A stretch of DNA of 64,000 bases from positions 1-64,000 of the forward strand of contig JAGXFH010000019.1 in assembly GCA_024637315.1 (NCBI GenBank), read 5' to 3'. Made by a program: the position numbers and the translations under genes. This DNA comes from Brevirhabdus sp. Its GTDB lineage: Bacteria > Pseudomonadota > Alphaproteobacteria > Rhodobacterales > Rhodobacteraceae. Under the pieces are notes generated by a model. The model searched no databases. It was not told where the DNA came from and worked only from the letters and a program-made list of their open reading frames with translations. Below are positions 9,167 to 18,306 of the stretch, piece by piece. How positions within the stretch are numbered: position 1 is the first letter of the stretch; each line of letters starts with the position of its first letter.

Positions 9167-10075
9167 GTGAAAGCGATAGTGCCCGTCCAACGTCCAGCCC
9201 GCACCCTGGCCGACAGCAACCCCCTTCTGGCCGCGATCTGGATGATCGGGGCGATCGTCTCATTCACCTCGATGGCAGTGGCCGGACGAGCCGTATCATT
9301 CGAACTCGACACGTTCGAGATCATGATGTTCCGCTCGTTCATCGGCATCGGCATCGTCGGCGGCGTAATTTTGCTGTCTGGACGTCAAAATGAGATCACC
9401 AGCCGCAGCCTTGGGGTTCATATGGTCCGCAACCTCAGCCATTTCGCGGGTCAGAACCTTTGGTTCTACGCCATTACGGTGATCCCGCTGGCGCAGGTTT
9501 TTGCGCTGGAATTCACCCTGCCGATCTGGGCGATGTTTCTGGCGGTGATCGTGCTGGGCGAGCATCTGACCAAAAGCCGTGTTGTCGCGGCGTTGATCGG
9601 GTTTGTCGGCATCCTGATCGTGACGCGCCCCTGGACGCTGGGTATCAGCCCCGGCGTCACGATGGCAGCGCTGGCCGCCGTGGGCTTCGCCGGATCGGCG
9701 GTTTTCACCCGGCTTCTGACGCGGACCGAAACCGTCTTTTGCATCCTGTTCTGGCTGACGGTGATGCAGGCAACTCTTGGAGTGATCTGCGCCGGCTACG
9801 ACGGCGATATCGCGCTGCCCTCGGCGCAAAGCTGGCCCTGGCTGGTGCTGATCGGTTGTGCCGGGCTGGTTGCGCATTTCTGTCTGACCAAGGCGCTGTC
9901 GCTGGCCCCGGCTGCGGTGGTCACTCCGATGGATTTCGCGCGCCTGCCCGTCGTGGTCGTGGTCGCGGCGCTATTGTACAATGAGGCGGTTGAGCTGCCG
10001 GTCCTGTTGGGTGCGGCGCTCATCTTCGCGGCCAATTACTACAACATCCTGACCGAGAGGCGGCGGAATCGTTGA
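9167..10075 (+). CDS. EamA/DMT-family exporter
   Basis: A membrane protein of about 302 residues with ten predicted helices in two EamA repeats. The first begins at LLAAIWMIGAIVSFTSMAV and the second near GVTMAALAAVGFAGSAVF. Drug/metabolite transporters of this type usually export metabolites or amino acids. The substrate cannot be read. The start is uncertain. I prefer GTG 9167, which puts 25 residues before the first helix. An ATG at 9053 would add 38 residues that run through a repeat element, and the next ATG falls inside helix 1. A perfect hairpin follows the stop codon. Confidence 0.85.
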   Translation: MKAIVPVQRPARTLADSNPLLAAIWMIGAIVSFTSMAVAGRAVSFELDTFEIMMFRSFIGIGIVGGVILLSGRQNEITSRSLGVHMVRNLSHFAGQNLWFYAITVIPLAQVFALEFTLPIWAMFLAVIVLGEHLTKSRVVAALIGFVGILIVTRPWTLGISPGVTMAALAAVGFAGSAVFTRLLTRTETVFCILFWLTVMQATLGVICAGYDGDIALPSAQSWPWLVLIGCAGLVAHFCLTKALSLAPAAVVTPMDFARLPVVVVVAALLYNEAVELPVLLGAALIFAANYYNILTERRRNR

Positions 10076-10076
10076 A

Positions 10077-10093
10077 ACGCAGCAACGCTGCGT
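10077..10093 (+). terminator. Hairpin just after the DMT exporter gene
   Basis: A perfect 7-bp stem (ACGCAGC / GCTGCGT) with an AAC loop begins 2 bp after the stop codon. No T-run follows, so it may protect the 3' end or act as a weak terminator rather than a classical one. Confidence 0.35.
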
Positions 10094-10134
10094 CAGATTC
10101 GTAGTCTGGGTCTCGGTTTACGTGGGGTAAATCG

Positions 10135-10163
10135 TTGCCCGGATTCTACTTCGGGTGGTAAAC
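10135..10163 (+). promoter_or_regulatory. Candidate sigma-70 promoter of the FadL-type gene
   Basis: TTGCCC (10135-10140), a 17-bp spacer and GTAAAC (10158-10163) lie 45 bp before the ATG. The -10 hexamer is a weak match. A purine-rich GGGATGAGAA precedes the start codon as the ribosome site. Confidence 0.4.
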
Positions 10164-10207
10164 TTCTTCTCATAACAAAAATCAACCAATGGGATGAGAA
10201 AACGCTA

Positions 10208-11320
10208 ATGAAGCATCTTGTATCAGCGGCAGGTCTGCTGGCAGTCGGGGCCTCTGGCGCGCTGGCCGGGGGATTGGACCGGTCGGGCCAGGATCTGGGG
10301 ATTATCTTCGAGTCGGGAAACTACGTCGAATTGACCTACAGCAACGTCAGGCCGGACGTCAGCGGTACCCAACTGTTGCCGCTGGGTCCGTTCGGTTCCG
10401 TGGGTGGCGGTTCGGGCGACATGACCGGGGATTACGAGTCCTTTTCGCTGGGGGTCAAGGTTGCGCTGGATGACCGGTTCGATCTGGCCTTTGTTCTGGA
10501 TGAACCGATCGGCGCGATCGTCAACTACGACGCAGATCAGGATTATGCCTATGCTGGATCGACGGCGAAGTTGGACAACCGCGCGCTCAGTACGGTTCTG
10601 CGCTACAAGATCAACGACAACTTCAGCGTCATGGGCGGTGTCCGGATCAGTTCGTTGTCAGGCGAAGTTGCATTGTTCAACGGCTATACCCTGGATGCTG
10701 CCAAGGATACGGCCTACGGCTATATCCTGGGCGCCGCCTACGAGCGGCCTGATATCGCGCTGCGCGTCGCGCTGACTTATAATTCCGCGATCGACCATGA
10801 ATTGGAGGCGATCGAATTCGGAGTCCCCTCGACGCCGTTCGAAACCACGATCCCCCAATCGGTCAATCTGGATTTCCAGACCGGGATTGCCGCCGATACG
10901 CTGCTGTTCGGCTCTGTGCGCTGGGTCGAGTGGACCGCGTTCGACGTGAGCCCGGCGCTCTATCTCGGCGCATTCGGCGGTACGCCACTCGTCGATTACA
11001 GCTCCGACCGTACGACCTATACTCTGGGGATCGGGCGCAAGTTCAATGAAAACTGGTCGGGCGCCTTTTCTTTGGGATACGAGGGGCAGAACGACGACCT
11101 GACCGGTAACCTTGGCCCGACGGACGGGATCAGGATGGCGGGGCTTGGCGTCACCTATACTTACGAGGCCATCAAGATCTCGGCCGGGGTTCGGTATTTC
11201 GAGATTGGCGACGCACAGAGCCGTGCGCCCTCGCCGCCCTATCCGCCCGAAACTCCCTTCGGCGATTTCAAGGATAACAGCGGCTACGCGTTTGGATTGC
11301 AGGTCGGCTACAGCTTCTGA
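10208..11320 (+). CDS. FadL/OmpP1/TodX-family outer-membrane transport protein
   Basis: A 370-residue outer-membrane beta-barrel. A Sec signal peptide spans residues 1-20 (MKHLVSAAGLLAVGASGALA), with cleavage likely before GG. The mature protein opens with a FadL-like plug region (SGQDLGIIFESGNYVEL). Alternating amphipathic strands follow, and it ends in the barrel-terminal aromatic Phe (LQVGYSF). FadL proteins let long-chain fatty acids or other hydrophobic compounds cross the outer membrane. The exact substrate is unknown. It is a single-gene transcription unit by layout, with its own promoter candidate and a strong terminator. It lies between two DMT exporters with no obvious functional link. 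Confidence 0.88.
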   Translation: MKHLVSAAGLLAVGASGALAGGLDRSGQDLGIIFESGNYVELTYSNVRPDVSGTQLLPLGPFGSVGGGSGDMTGDYESFSLGVKVALDDRFDLAFVLDEPIGAIVNYDADQDYAYAGSTAKLDNRALSTVLRYKINDNFSVMGGVRISSLSGEVALFNGYTLDAAKDTAYGYILGAAYERPDIALRVALTYNSAIDHELEAIEFGVPSTPFETTIPQSVNLDFQTGIAADTLLFGSVRWVEWTAFDVSPALYLGAFGGTPLVDYSSDRTTYTLGIGRKFNENWSGAFSLGYEGQNDDLTGNLGPTDGIRMAGLGVTYTYEAIKISAGVRYFEIGDAQSRAPSPPYPPETPFGDFKDNSGYAFGLQVGYSF

Positions 11321-11343
11321 TCCCGCAAAGAGATCCAGCCAAG

Positions 11344-11370
11344 GCCCCGCCGGTTTCGTCGGGGCTTTTT
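11344..11370 (+). terminator. Rho-independent terminator after the FadL-type gene
   Basis: The stem GCCCCG / CGGGGC with a 10-nt loop is followed directly by TTTTT (11366-11370). It starts 23 bp after the stop codon. Confidence 0.85.
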
Positions 11371-11425
11371 CTTTGCCGCATTTTTCGGGTCGCCGCCCTG
11401 CCCTTCCCCTGCTAGCTCTGCCGTC

Positions 11426-12331
11426 ATGAATGCCCAAATTACCATATCCCCGCGCGCCTGGATCGAGCTTTTGCTGCTGTCGCTGCTTTGGGGCGGATCG
11501 TTCCTGGCCAACAGCCTTGCGCTGCGCGAGGTGGGCGTATTCACCATCGTGGCCGTCCGGGTGCTGGGCGCGGCTTTGGTCTTGTGGGCCTATGTGCTGC
11601 TGCGCGGACTGGACATACCGCGCGGGCCACGGGTCTGGGCCGCCTTTCTGGCCATGGGACTTTTGAACAACGTCATCCCGTTCAGTCTGATCGTCTGGGG
11701 TCAGCAGAACATGCCGTCGGGCCTTGCCTCGATCCTGAATGCCTCGACAGCGATATTCGGCGTGATCGTGGCGGCGGCGGTCTTTGCCGATGAGCGATTG
11801 ACGATGCGCAAGACCTTGGGCGTATCGCTTGGCTTTGCAGGCGTCGCGACGGCAGTCGGTCTGTCGGCGCTGCGCGAACTGGATTTGCGCTCGCTGGCAC
11901 AGCTTGCGGTGATCGGGGCCGCCCTCAGCTATGCCTTCGCCGGCGCCTTCGCACGGGGGGCGCTGAAAGGTCTGACACCGCAGGTCGCGGCGGCCGGGAT
12001 GACAAGTTGTTCTGCACTCTTTATGGTGCCGGCGGCCCTCTTGCTGGACGGCGTTCCGAATTACGGTCTTGCACCCGCGACCTGGGCCGCCTTCGCCTAC
12101 CTGGCGGTGATGGCGACTGCACTTGCCTATCTTCTCTACTACCGGGTGCTGGCGATGGCCGGGTCGGGCAACCTGATGCTGGTGACCCTGCTGGTCGCGC
12201 CGGTTGCGATCGCGCTGGGGACCATCGTGCTGGGCGAGGACTTGCGCCCGCAAGCCTATGCGGGTTTTGCCCTGCTGACCCTTGGGCTGTTTGTGCTGGA
12301 TGGACGGCTGTTCGCGCGACGCCGGCTCTAG
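11426..12331 (+). CDS. EamA/DMT-family exporter
   Basis: A 301-residue transporter with ten hydrophobic segments in two EamA domains: about 11-140 (LLLLSLLWGGSFLANSLAL to VAAAVFADERLT) and about 152-288. The GEDLRPQAYAGFALLTLGL ending is typical of the family. Proteins of this type are often called RhtA-like exporters of amino acids or purine analogues. The substrate is unknown. The ATG start at 11426 follows the FadL terminator, so it belongs to a new transcription unit. The next gene starts 69 bp downstream on the same strand. Confidence 0.87.
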   Translation: MNAQITISPRAWIELLLLSLLWGGSFLANSLALREVGVFTIVAVRVLGAALVLWAYVLLRGLDIPRGPRVWAAFLAMGLLNNVIPFSLIVWGQQNMPSGLASILNASTAIFGVIVAAAVFADERLTMRKTLGVSLGFAGVATAVGLSALRELDLRSLAQLAVIGAALSYAFAGAFARGALKGLTPQVAAAGMTSCSALFMVPAALLLDGVPNYGLAPATWAAFAYLAVMATALAYLLYYRVLAMAGSGNLMLVTLLVAPVAIALGTIVLGEDLRPQAYAGFALLTLGLFVLDGRLFARRRL

Positions 12332-12400
12332 AACAGATTTCCCCTACCAAGCCGCGCCGCCAACCGCTACCAAGTGGCCGGGAAACTGGCGAGAGCGGCG

Positions 12401-13264
12401 ATGATCTACAAGACGGCGAAAGAGTGGCGGGCGGCGACGCGCAAGCGCGTGCTGTTGTTCGGGATGTCGGGGTTGGGCAAGACCCATGTCTCGAACATGC
12501 TGCGCGAGGCGGGGAACTGGTTTCACTACTCGGTCGATTACCGCATCGGCACCCGCTACATGGGCGAGCATATCGCGGACAATTTCAAGCGCGAGGCGAT
12601 GAAGAACCCGTTCCTGCGCGATCTGTTGCGGTCGGATTCGATCTATGTCGGCTCGAACATCACGTTCGACAATCTCGCCCCGCTATCGTCCTATCTCGGC
12701 AAGCCCGGCGATCCGGCGAAGGGCGGGCTGGCTTATGCCGAGTATCTGCGGCGACAGGATCAGCACCACTTGGCCGAGGTCGCGGCCCTGTTCGATACCG
12801 TGCAGTTCATCGAGCGGGCAAAGGAGCTTTACGACTACGACAATTTCGTATGCGACAGCGGCGGCTCGATCTGCGAAGTCGTGGCCCCCGAAGATCCCGA
12901 CGATCTGGTGATGAACGCGCTGGCCGACAATCTGCTTCTGGTCTGGATCAAAGGCTCTGATGCCCATACCGAGCAACTGGTGCGGCGGTTTGACAAGGCC
13001 CCGAAACCGATGTGCTACCAGCGGGCGTTCCTGGATCGGGTCTGGAACGAATATCTAAGCCAGAACAAACTATTCGAAGCCAATATTGATCCAGATGCCT
13101 TCGTTCGATGGGCCTACCGTCAGGCACTGGACCATCGCCAGCCGCGCTATGCCGCGATGGCCCGTTGGGGTGTGACGGTGACAGCCGAGGACGTCGGCCG
13201 GATCACCTCGCCCGAGGGTTTCGACGACCTGATCGCCGATGCTCTTGAGAAACGCCGCGACTAG
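12401..13264 (+). CDS. P-loop ATPase-like protein next to metA, function unknown
   Basis: A 287-residue soluble protein with a Walker A motif GMSGLGKT near residue 25. The early part (RKRVLLFGMSGLGKTHVSNMLR) is kinase-like. Further on are LYDYDNFVCDSGGS and an acidic EVVAPEDPDD stretch that could supply a Walker B acid. I do not recognise a named family beyond generic ATPase. I chose ATG 12401 (MIYKTAKEW), not an ATG nine codons upstream, because the P-loop then sits at a normal distance from the N-terminus. It lies 36 bp before metA on the same strand, so the two are probably co-transcribed. It may be a small-molecule kinase or an accessory NTPase. Confidence 0.75.
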   Translation: MIYKTAKEWRAATRKRVLLFGMSGLGKTHVSNMLREAGNWFHYSVDYRIGTRYMGEHIADNFKREAMKNPFLRDLLRSDSIYVGSNITFDNLAPLSSYLGKPGDPAKGGLAYAEYLRRQDQHHLAEVAALFDTVQFIERAKELYDYDNFVCDSGGSICEVVAPEDPDDLVMNALADNLLLVWIKGSDAHTEQLVRRFDKAPKPMCYQRAFLDRVWNEYLSQNKLFEANIDPDAFVRWAYRQALDHRQPRYAAMARWGVTVTAEDVGRITSPEGFDDLIADALEKRRD

Positions 13265-13300
13265 AGCTATCTCAAACCTTCCCCAAGGACCAGACCGACT

Positions 13301-14218
13301 ATGCCGATCACCCTGCCCGAAAACCTTCCCGCCTTTGACGTGCTGACGCGCGAAGGCGTGAACGTGATGTCCGAGACCCGCGCCGCGAGGCAGGATATCC
13401 GGCCCCTCCATATCGGGCTTCTCAACCTGATGCCGAAAAAGATTCAGACCGAGAACCAGTTCGCCCGGCTGATCGGCGCCACCCCGCTTCAAATCGAACT
13501 CAGCCTGATCCGGATGAGCGAGCACGAGACCAAGACCGCCGCCGCCGAGCACATGGAGGAATTCTATCGTCCGTTTCAGGAAGTGAAGGGCGAGAAGTTC
13601 GACGGGCTGATCATCACCGGCGCGCCGATCGAGCACCTGTCGTTCGAGGAAGTGACCTATTGGGACGAACTGAAAGAGGTCATGGAATGGACCCAGACCA
13701 ACGTGCATTCCACGTTCGGCGTCTGCTGGGGCGGCATGGCGATGCTCTACCACTACTACGGCGTGCAAAAGCACATGTTGCCGCACAAGGCCTTCGGCTG
13801 TTTCCGGCACCAGAATATGGCCCCTTCCTCGCCCTATCTGCGCGGGTTCTCGGACGATTGCGTGATCCCGGTCAGCCGCTGGACCGCGATGCGCCAGCAC
13901 GAGATCGACGCCATACCCGCGCTGATCACGCTGCTGGGCTCGGACGAGGCTGGGCCTTGTCTGGTCGAGGATACCGAGCGGCGGTCGCTTTATATCTTCA
14001 ATCATTTCGAATATGACAGCGGTACGCTGAAGGAAGAATACGACCGCGACATCGCCAACGGCACGCCGATCAATGTGCCGCAGAACTACTATCCCGACGA
14101 CGATCCCGACATGACGCCGATGAACCGGTGGCGCAGCCATGCGCATCTGCTTTACGGCAACTGGATCAACGAAATCTACCAGTCAACGCCCTTCGATCTT
14201 CATGAAATTGGCCGCTAG
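13301..14218 (+). CDS. metA: Homoserine O-acyltransferase (MetA family, predicted acetyl-CoA type)
   Basis: A 305-residue MetA-family enzyme that acylates L-homoserine, the first committed step to methionine. Catalytic Cys142 lies in GVCWGGMA. The His and Glu of the triad are expected in [14 protein letters not shown]. The specificity position in ITGAPIE is Glu111. Enterobacterial succinyltransferases have Gly here, and work on Bacillus cereus MetA tied Glu111 to acetyl-CoA use. I therefore predict an O-acetyltransferase despite the usual succinyltransferase annotation. AAGGA precedes the ATG. Its 3' end overlaps the next gene by 17 bp. I found no SAM-II riboswitch in the 36-bp leader. Confidence 0.94.
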   Translation: MPITLPENLPAFDVLTREGVNVMSETRAARQDIRPLHIGLLNLMPKKIQTENQFARLIGATPLQIELSLIRMSEHETKTAAAEHMEEFYRPFQEVKGEKFDGLIITGAPIEHLSFEEVTYWDELKEVMEWTQTNVHSTFGVCWGGMAMLYHYYGVQKHMLPHKAFGCFRHQNMAPSSPYLRGFSDDCVIPVSRWTAMRQHEIDAIPALITLLGSDEAGPCLVEDTERRSLYIFNHFEYDSGTLKEEYDRDIANGTPINVPQNYYPDDDPDMTPMNRWRSHAHLLYGNWINEIYQSTPFDLHEIGR

Positions 14219-15164
14219 CCTTCTGATCGTCGCTCTGCTGGTGCTGTCGGGCTGCGGTGTGACGGCCTGGCGCGCCGCGCAGCGCGAGGCGGCGGCCGAG
14301 GCCGAATACCCGCCGCAGGGCCAGTTCGTGACGGTGGACGGTTTGCGCGTCCATGCCGTCGTCGCCGGCGAAGGCCCCGATCTGGTGCTGATCCACGGCT
14401 CTTCCGGCAATACCCGCGATTTCACCTTTTCCTTCGCGGAAAGGGTCAAGGACGATTACCGCGTGATCATCCTCGACCGCCCCGGGTTGGGATATTCCGA
14501 CCGCCTGCCAAAGGGGTCCGAAGGGATCTTCGCCCAGGCCGCGCATCTGTCGCAGGCGGCTGCCAAGCTGGGCGCCGACAAGCCGATCGTGCTGGGCCAG
14601 TCGCTTGGCGGCGCCGTCGCGCTGGCCTGGGCCCTGGAGCATCCGGCCGCCGCGCTCGTTACCGTCTCCAGCCCGTCGCACCCGTGGGAGGGAGAGTTGC
14701 CGCTGCTCTACAAGGTCAATTCCTCGGAACTTGGCAGCGCCCTTGCCGTGCCGCTGATCACCGCATGGGTTCCCTATGGCTATGTCGAGGAACAGGTCGC
14801 CGAGGTCTTCGAGCCGCAGGACATGCCGGACGGCTATGCGGATTACATCGCCGCGCCCCTGACCATGCGCCGCGAAAGCCTGCGCGCCAATGCCCGGCAG
14901 CGCGCCGGGTTGAAGGCCGAGATAACCGAGATGCAGAACCGCTACGGCGCGCTGACGCTGCCGTTCGAACTGGTGCATGGCGATGCCGACACCACCGTGG
15001 CCTACACGATCCACGCCGTGCCGATGGCCTCGGACGCGCCGACGGTGAACATCACCCGCCTGCCCGGCATCGGCCATATGCCGCATCAAGTGGCGACGGA
15101 AGCGGTCATCGCCGCCATCGACCGCGCCGCGGCACGCTCCGGATTGCGCGGCGACGGCAAATAG
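14202..15164 (+). CDS. Alpha/beta-hydrolase lipoprotein
   Basis: A 320-residue alpha/beta-hydrolase with a lipoprotein signal peptide ([18 protein letters not shown], lipobox LSGC, lipidated Cys18), so it is probably anchored in a membrane facing the periplasm. The fold is marked by an oxyanion HGSSGN, the nucleophile elbow GQSLGG, a likely acidic residue in VHGDADTT and a late catalytic His in PGIGHMPHQ. The substrate is unknown; ester, lactone or epoxide hydrolases share this fold. The ATG at 14202 lies inside the last codons of metA, so the two are coupled in one operon. A longer upstream start would remove the signal peptide. Confidence 0.86.
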   Translation: MKLAASLLIVALLVLSGCGVTAWRAAQREAAAEAEYPPQGQFVTVDGLRVHAVVAGEGPDLVLIHGSSGNTRDFTFSFAERVKDDYRVIILDRPGLGYSDRLPKGSEGIFAQAAHLSQAAAKLGADKPIVLGQSLGGAVALAWALEHPAAALVTVSSPSHPWEGELPLLYKVNSSELGSALAVPLITAWVPYGYVEEQVAEVFEPQDMPDGYADYIAAPLTMRRESLRANARQRAGLKAEITEMQNRYGALTLPFELVHGDADTTVAYTIHAVPMASDAPTVNITRLPGIGHMPHQVATEAVIAAIDRAAARSGLRGDGK

Positions 15165-15199
15165 CCATACTGGCCAGACACTTGACGAGAGGTCTGTCC

Positions 15200-16069
15200 A
15201 TGTCCCTGCCCTTTGACGGCGCGATCACCGAGTATTACCAGAACGGCGCCCCCGATGACGTGCGCGCAGCCATCGCCGAGGGCAGCAAGAAGGACATTTT
15301 GTCCGACAGCTACCCCTACGAAAAGCGGCTCGACAAGGATGTCTACAAGGACATCATGCAGCCGTTGCAGGAAGAACTGGTCAAGCTGCAGGCCGATGTG
15401 AAGGAGACCGGCAAGCGGCTGGTGGTGGTCTTCGAGGGCCGCGATGCGGCCGGCAAGGGCGGCACGATCAAGGCGATGACCGAGAACCTGAACCCTCGGG
15501 TCGCCCGAGTGGTGGCGCTGTCCAAACCCTCCGACACCGAGGCCGGGCAGTGGTATTTTCAGCGCTATGTCGAGGAACTTCCGACCGCCGGAGAGATCGT
15601 GCTTTTCGACCGCAGCTGGTACAATCGCGGCGTGGTCGAGCAGGTCTTCGGCTTCTGCACCCCCGACCAGCGCGAGAAGTTCTTTCACCAGCTGCCCGAA
15701 TTCGAGGACATGCTCGTCAACGAGGGAATAACACTGGTCAAGCTGTGGCTTAATGTGGGCCGCGCCGAACAACTGCGCCGGTTCCTGGCGCGCGAGGAGG
15801 ATCCGCTGAAGCAGTGGAAGCTGAGCTGGATCGACGTCGAAGGGTTGAAGAAGTGGGATGACTATTCTGATGCCATCGCCGAAACCTTCGAACGCAGCCA
15901 CACGCCTTGTGCCCCCTGGACCATCGTGCGCTCTGACGACAAGTCGCGCGCCCGCACCGCCGCAATTCAGACGATCCTCTCCTCGATTGAATATGCCCGC
16001 AAAGACCCCAAGTCGATAGCAGCACCCGACGCCTCGATATGTGGAGGACCAGACATCTGGGATGTCTAA
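15200..16069 (+). CDS. ppk2: Polyphosphate kinase 2
   Basis: A 289-residue PPK2-family kinase that moves phosphate between polyphosphate and nucleoside di- or monophosphates. It has Walker [10 protein letters not shown] (80-88), Walker [10 protein letters not shown] and a lid region rich in Arg/Lys. Length fits the one-domain class I type, which usually phosphorylates NDPs, but the class cannot be fixed by eye. GAGAGG sits 8 bp before the ATG. The open frame extends far upstream, but that part runs antiparallel in composition to the hydrolase gene and is not coding. The next gene, a TetR regulator, starts 8 bp before this one stops. Confidence 0.93.
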   Translation: MSLPFDGAITEYYQNGAPDDVRAAIAEGSKKDILSDSYPYEKRLDKDVYKDIMQPLQEELVKLQADVKETGKRLVVVFEGRDAAGKGGTIKAMTENLNPRVARVVALSKPSDTEAGQWYFQRYVEELPTAGEIVLFDRSWYNRGVVEQVFGFCTPDQREKFFHQLPEFEDMLVNEGITLVKLWLNVGRAEQLRRFLAREEDPLKQWKLSWIDVEGLKKWDDYSDAIAETFERSHTPCAPWTIVRSDDKSRARTAAIQTILSSIEYARKDPKSIAAPDASICGGPDIWDV

Positions 16070-16679
16070 GCGCGGCTATCATCACGGCAACCTGCGTCAG
16101 GCGCTGGTCGATGCTGCCCTGACCCTGATCGAAGAGAAGGGACCGACCGGTTTCACGCTGTCGGAAGCCGCCAAGCAGGCCGGGGTGACGCCCGCCGCCG
16201 TCTACCGCCATTTCGGTGGCCGCGAAGATCTGATCGCCGAGGCCGCGCGGCAGGGCTACGAAATGTTCGCGGACCTGATGGAGTATGCCTATACCAAAAG
16301 CCAGCCGTCGGCGCTGGCCTCGTTCGAGGCGACGGGCCGCGCTTATCTGGCCTTCGCGCGCAAATATCCGGGCCATTATGTCGCGATGTTCGAAAGCGGC
16401 ATCTCGGTCAACCGCACGCCGGACCTTGCGCTGCTGTCGGGCCGCGCATTGGGGACGCTGGAGCGGGCGGCTGCCGAGCTTTCGGCCCATATCCCGCCCG
16501 ACAGGCGCCCGCCGTCGCAGATGGTCTCGGCCCATATCTGGGCGATGTGCCACGGCGTGGTAGAACTTTTCGCGCGCGGCTCGCCGGGCACCAAATCGCC
16601 GTTTCCACCAGAGGAGTTGCTTGAATCCGGGATCGGGATCTACCTGCGTGGGTTGGGGCTTGTGCCGCCAGACCGATAG
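16062..16679 (+). CDS. TetR/AcrR-family transcriptional regulator
   Basis: A 205-residue regulator. The N-terminal helix-turn-helix (about 12-58) includes [18 protein letters not shown] and the recognition region [18 protein letters not shown]. The C-terminal all-alpha domain should bind an unknown ligand. The YHHGNLR start and the C-terminal layout match a TetR subgroup common in proteobacteria. It overlaps the end of ppk2 by 8 bp and is probably translated from the same message, which may mean it controls this operon. The start ATG 16062 was preferred over an in-frame ATG seven codons upstream. Confidence 0.88.
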   Translation: MSKRGYHHGNLRQALVDAALTLIEEKGPTGFTLSEAAKQAGVTPAAVYRHFGGREDLIAEAARQGYEMFADLMEYAYTKSQPSALASFEATGRAYLAFARKYPGHYVAMFESGISVNRTPDLALLSGRALGTLERAAAELSAHIPPDRRPPSQMVSAHIWAMCHGVVELFARGSPGTKSPFPPEELLESGIGIYLRGLGLVPPDR

Positions 16680-16680
16680 A

Positions 16681-17685
16681 TCAGGTCGCCCGATTGATCG
16701 GGCGGAAACACATGACCTTGATCAGCCGCAGGCAGCGGTCGCGCACCGCCGCCTGGCTCCATTTGCCGATGCGCCCGATCAGAAGCACGAAGGCCAGACC
16801 GAAACCGAGCGCCGCGAGCATGCCGAAAAACACGATTCCCAATCCGGTCGCCGCAACGATGCTGACGGTCCGCAGCGCCTCGGCCGGACCGACAAGCTGC
16901 GCGGCGATGTTGGGAAACAGGACCAGCAAGACGTTCAGCGCGACATGCATTGCAGCCCCCAGCAGGAACGCCCCCGGAAAGAGCGTGGCCGCCAGGAAGG
17001 AAAACCGCTCCCACGCCATCCGCGTGACGGCAATTTCTTCGGAGTCTTCCGGAAGAAGATCCAGCCAGGGATCTTCCTCTTCGACATGCACGCGGATTAC
17101 GTAGAACGTGGTTGCGGCCAGCACCCCTGCCATGCAGATGATCGTCGCATTCGCATCCGGTGACCAAAGCCAGAAGCCCGCAAAACTCAGCACCATGATC
17201 CCGATGATAAGCAAACGGTCCGGCCAGTACATCAGCCAGAGCGCATAATGCGCAAGCTCTGTCCCGATGTCAGAGCCATGGGTGGCGAGGTGGCTCTGCA
17301 AACGGTTCAGGCTGTAGATTACCGGCACCAGAAGGGTCGCGATGAACAGGAATATGAACCGCGACAACCCGCCACCGGCGAACGGTGTGACCAGTGTGAC
17401 CTGAATGACAACGCCGATCGCGAAGCCAAACAGAAACTTGATCAGAACATTGCGCCAAGGAACGCGGCTGATGATCGCGCCGACCGGATCGGCCATCACC
17501 AGCCCCAGGAACAAGCCCGAGGCGGTGTTGTAGCGCCATATCTCTATTGCGGAGAGATTGATGAAGCGCGCGACAAAATCGATCAGCACGCTGCCCGCAA
17601 CATGGCTGATCAGCAATGCCAGCATGACGCTGCTGAAATATCCGGCCAGCGGATCGGCCTTGTCATGGGTCTTCTTGGTGCTCAC
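16681..17685 (-). CDS. Multi-pass membrane protein of unknown function
   Basis: A 334-residue protein with about eight to nine hydrophobic segments, for example at residues 19-42, 52-70, 83-103, 109-128, 155-176 and 180-198, and three more after 225. Between two sets of helices lies a soluble acidic loop (EEEDPWLDLLPEDSEE). The start is GTG 17685; the nearby ATG is out of frame. I do not recognise a family. There are no transporter signature motifs or catalytic residues I can name. It converges with the TetR gene (2 bp apart) and lies downstream of the rpsI terminator, so it is probably a separate unit. Confidence 0.75.
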   Translation of the reverse strand: MSTKKTHDKADPLAGYFSSVMLALLISHVAGSVLIDFVARFINLSAIEIWRYNTASGLFLGLVMADPVGAIISRVPWRNVLIKFLFGFAIGVVIQVTLVTPFAGGGLSRFIFLFIATLLVPVIYSLNRLQSHLATHGSDIGTELAHYALWLMYWPDRLLIIGIMVLSFAGFWLWSPDANATIICMAGVLAATTFYVIRVHVEEEDPWLDLLPEDSEEIAVTRMAWERFSFLAATLFPGAFLLGAAMHVALNVLLVLFPNIAAQLVGPAEALRTVSIVAATGLGIVFFGMLAALGFGLAFVLLIGRIGKWSQAAVRDRCLRLIKVMCFRPINRAT

Positions 17686-17758
17686 GTCATGCCCTGCGCG
17701 CTTGGTTTCCCTGCTGATAGATCAAGATTGAGCCGATATATGGCCGAGTCTGGGGCAT

Positions 17759-17792
17759 AAAAAAAGAAAGGCCGCCAATAATGACGGCCTTT
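17759..17792 (-). terminator. Rho-independent terminator of the rplM-rpsI operon
   Basis: A perfect 8-bp stem AAAGGCCG / CGGCCTTT (17767-17774 and 17785-17792) is followed on the minus strand by T-rich sequence (seven A's at 17759-17765 on the plus strand). It lies 24 bp after the rpsI stop. Confidence 0.88.
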
Positions 17793-17815
17793 CGAAACAG
17801 TTTGTTTCCAGGTCG

Positions 17816-18304
17816 TTAACGCTTGGAGAACTGGAAGCTCTTGCGGGCCTTGGCGCGGCCGAACTTCTTGCGTTCCACCACGCGGCTGTCGCGGGTCAAG
17901 AAGCCGGCGGCCTTCAACGCGGCGCGCAGGGATGGATCATAAAGCTGCAGGGCTTTCGAGACGCCGTGCTTTACCGCACCGGCTTGGCCGGACAGGCCAC
18001 CGCCCTTGACGGTGGCAGTCACGTCGAACTGGCCGGTGACGCCTGCAACGCTAAACGGTTGCGCCAGGATCATCTGCAGCACCGGACGCGCGAAATAGGC
18101 GTTCATGTCCTTGCCATTGACGGTGACCTTGCCGGAGCCCGGTCTGATCCAGACGCGGGCGACCGCGTCCTTCCGCTTGCCGGTCGCATAGGCACGACCC
18201 AGCGCGTCCCGCACCGGTTCGCGAGGTGCTGCGACCTCGGCCACGACTCCTTCGACACCGGCGACGGTATTCAGTTCTTCGAGGGTCTTGATTTCATCAA
18301 CCAT
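17816..18304 (-). CDS. rpsI: 30S ribosomal protein S9
   Basis: A 162-residue S9 protein of the small ribosomal subunit. The core begins at [18 protein letters not shown] (about residue 35) and ends in the conserved basic tail [17 protein letters not shown], whose final Arg reaches toward P-site tRNA. An acidic N-terminal extension of about 34 residues is usual for alphaproteobacteria. It follows rplM by 2 bp in the standard L13-S9 operon and is followed by a strong terminator. Confidence 0.98.
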   Translation of the reverse strand: MVDEIKTLEELNTVAGVEGVVAEVAAPREPVRDALGRAYATGKRKDAVARVWIRPGSGKVTVNGKDMNAYFARPVLQMILAQPFSVAGVTGQFDVTATVKGGGLSGQAGAVKHGVSKALQLYDPSLRAALKAAGFLTRDSRVVERKKFGRAKARKSFQFSKR

Positions 18305-18306
18305 GA

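Noticed and set aside
13265..13300. Possible SAM-II riboswitch before metA
   Set aside because: Only 36 bp separate the genes and the conserved SAM-II pairing and loop bases are absent. The leader before the upstream ATPase-like gene also lacks them.
16687..16704. CGCCCGAT/ATCGGGCG inverted repeat after the TetR gene
   Set aside because: The loop is only 2 nt and it lies inside the coding end of the opposing membrane protein gene with no T-run, so I do not call it a terminator.
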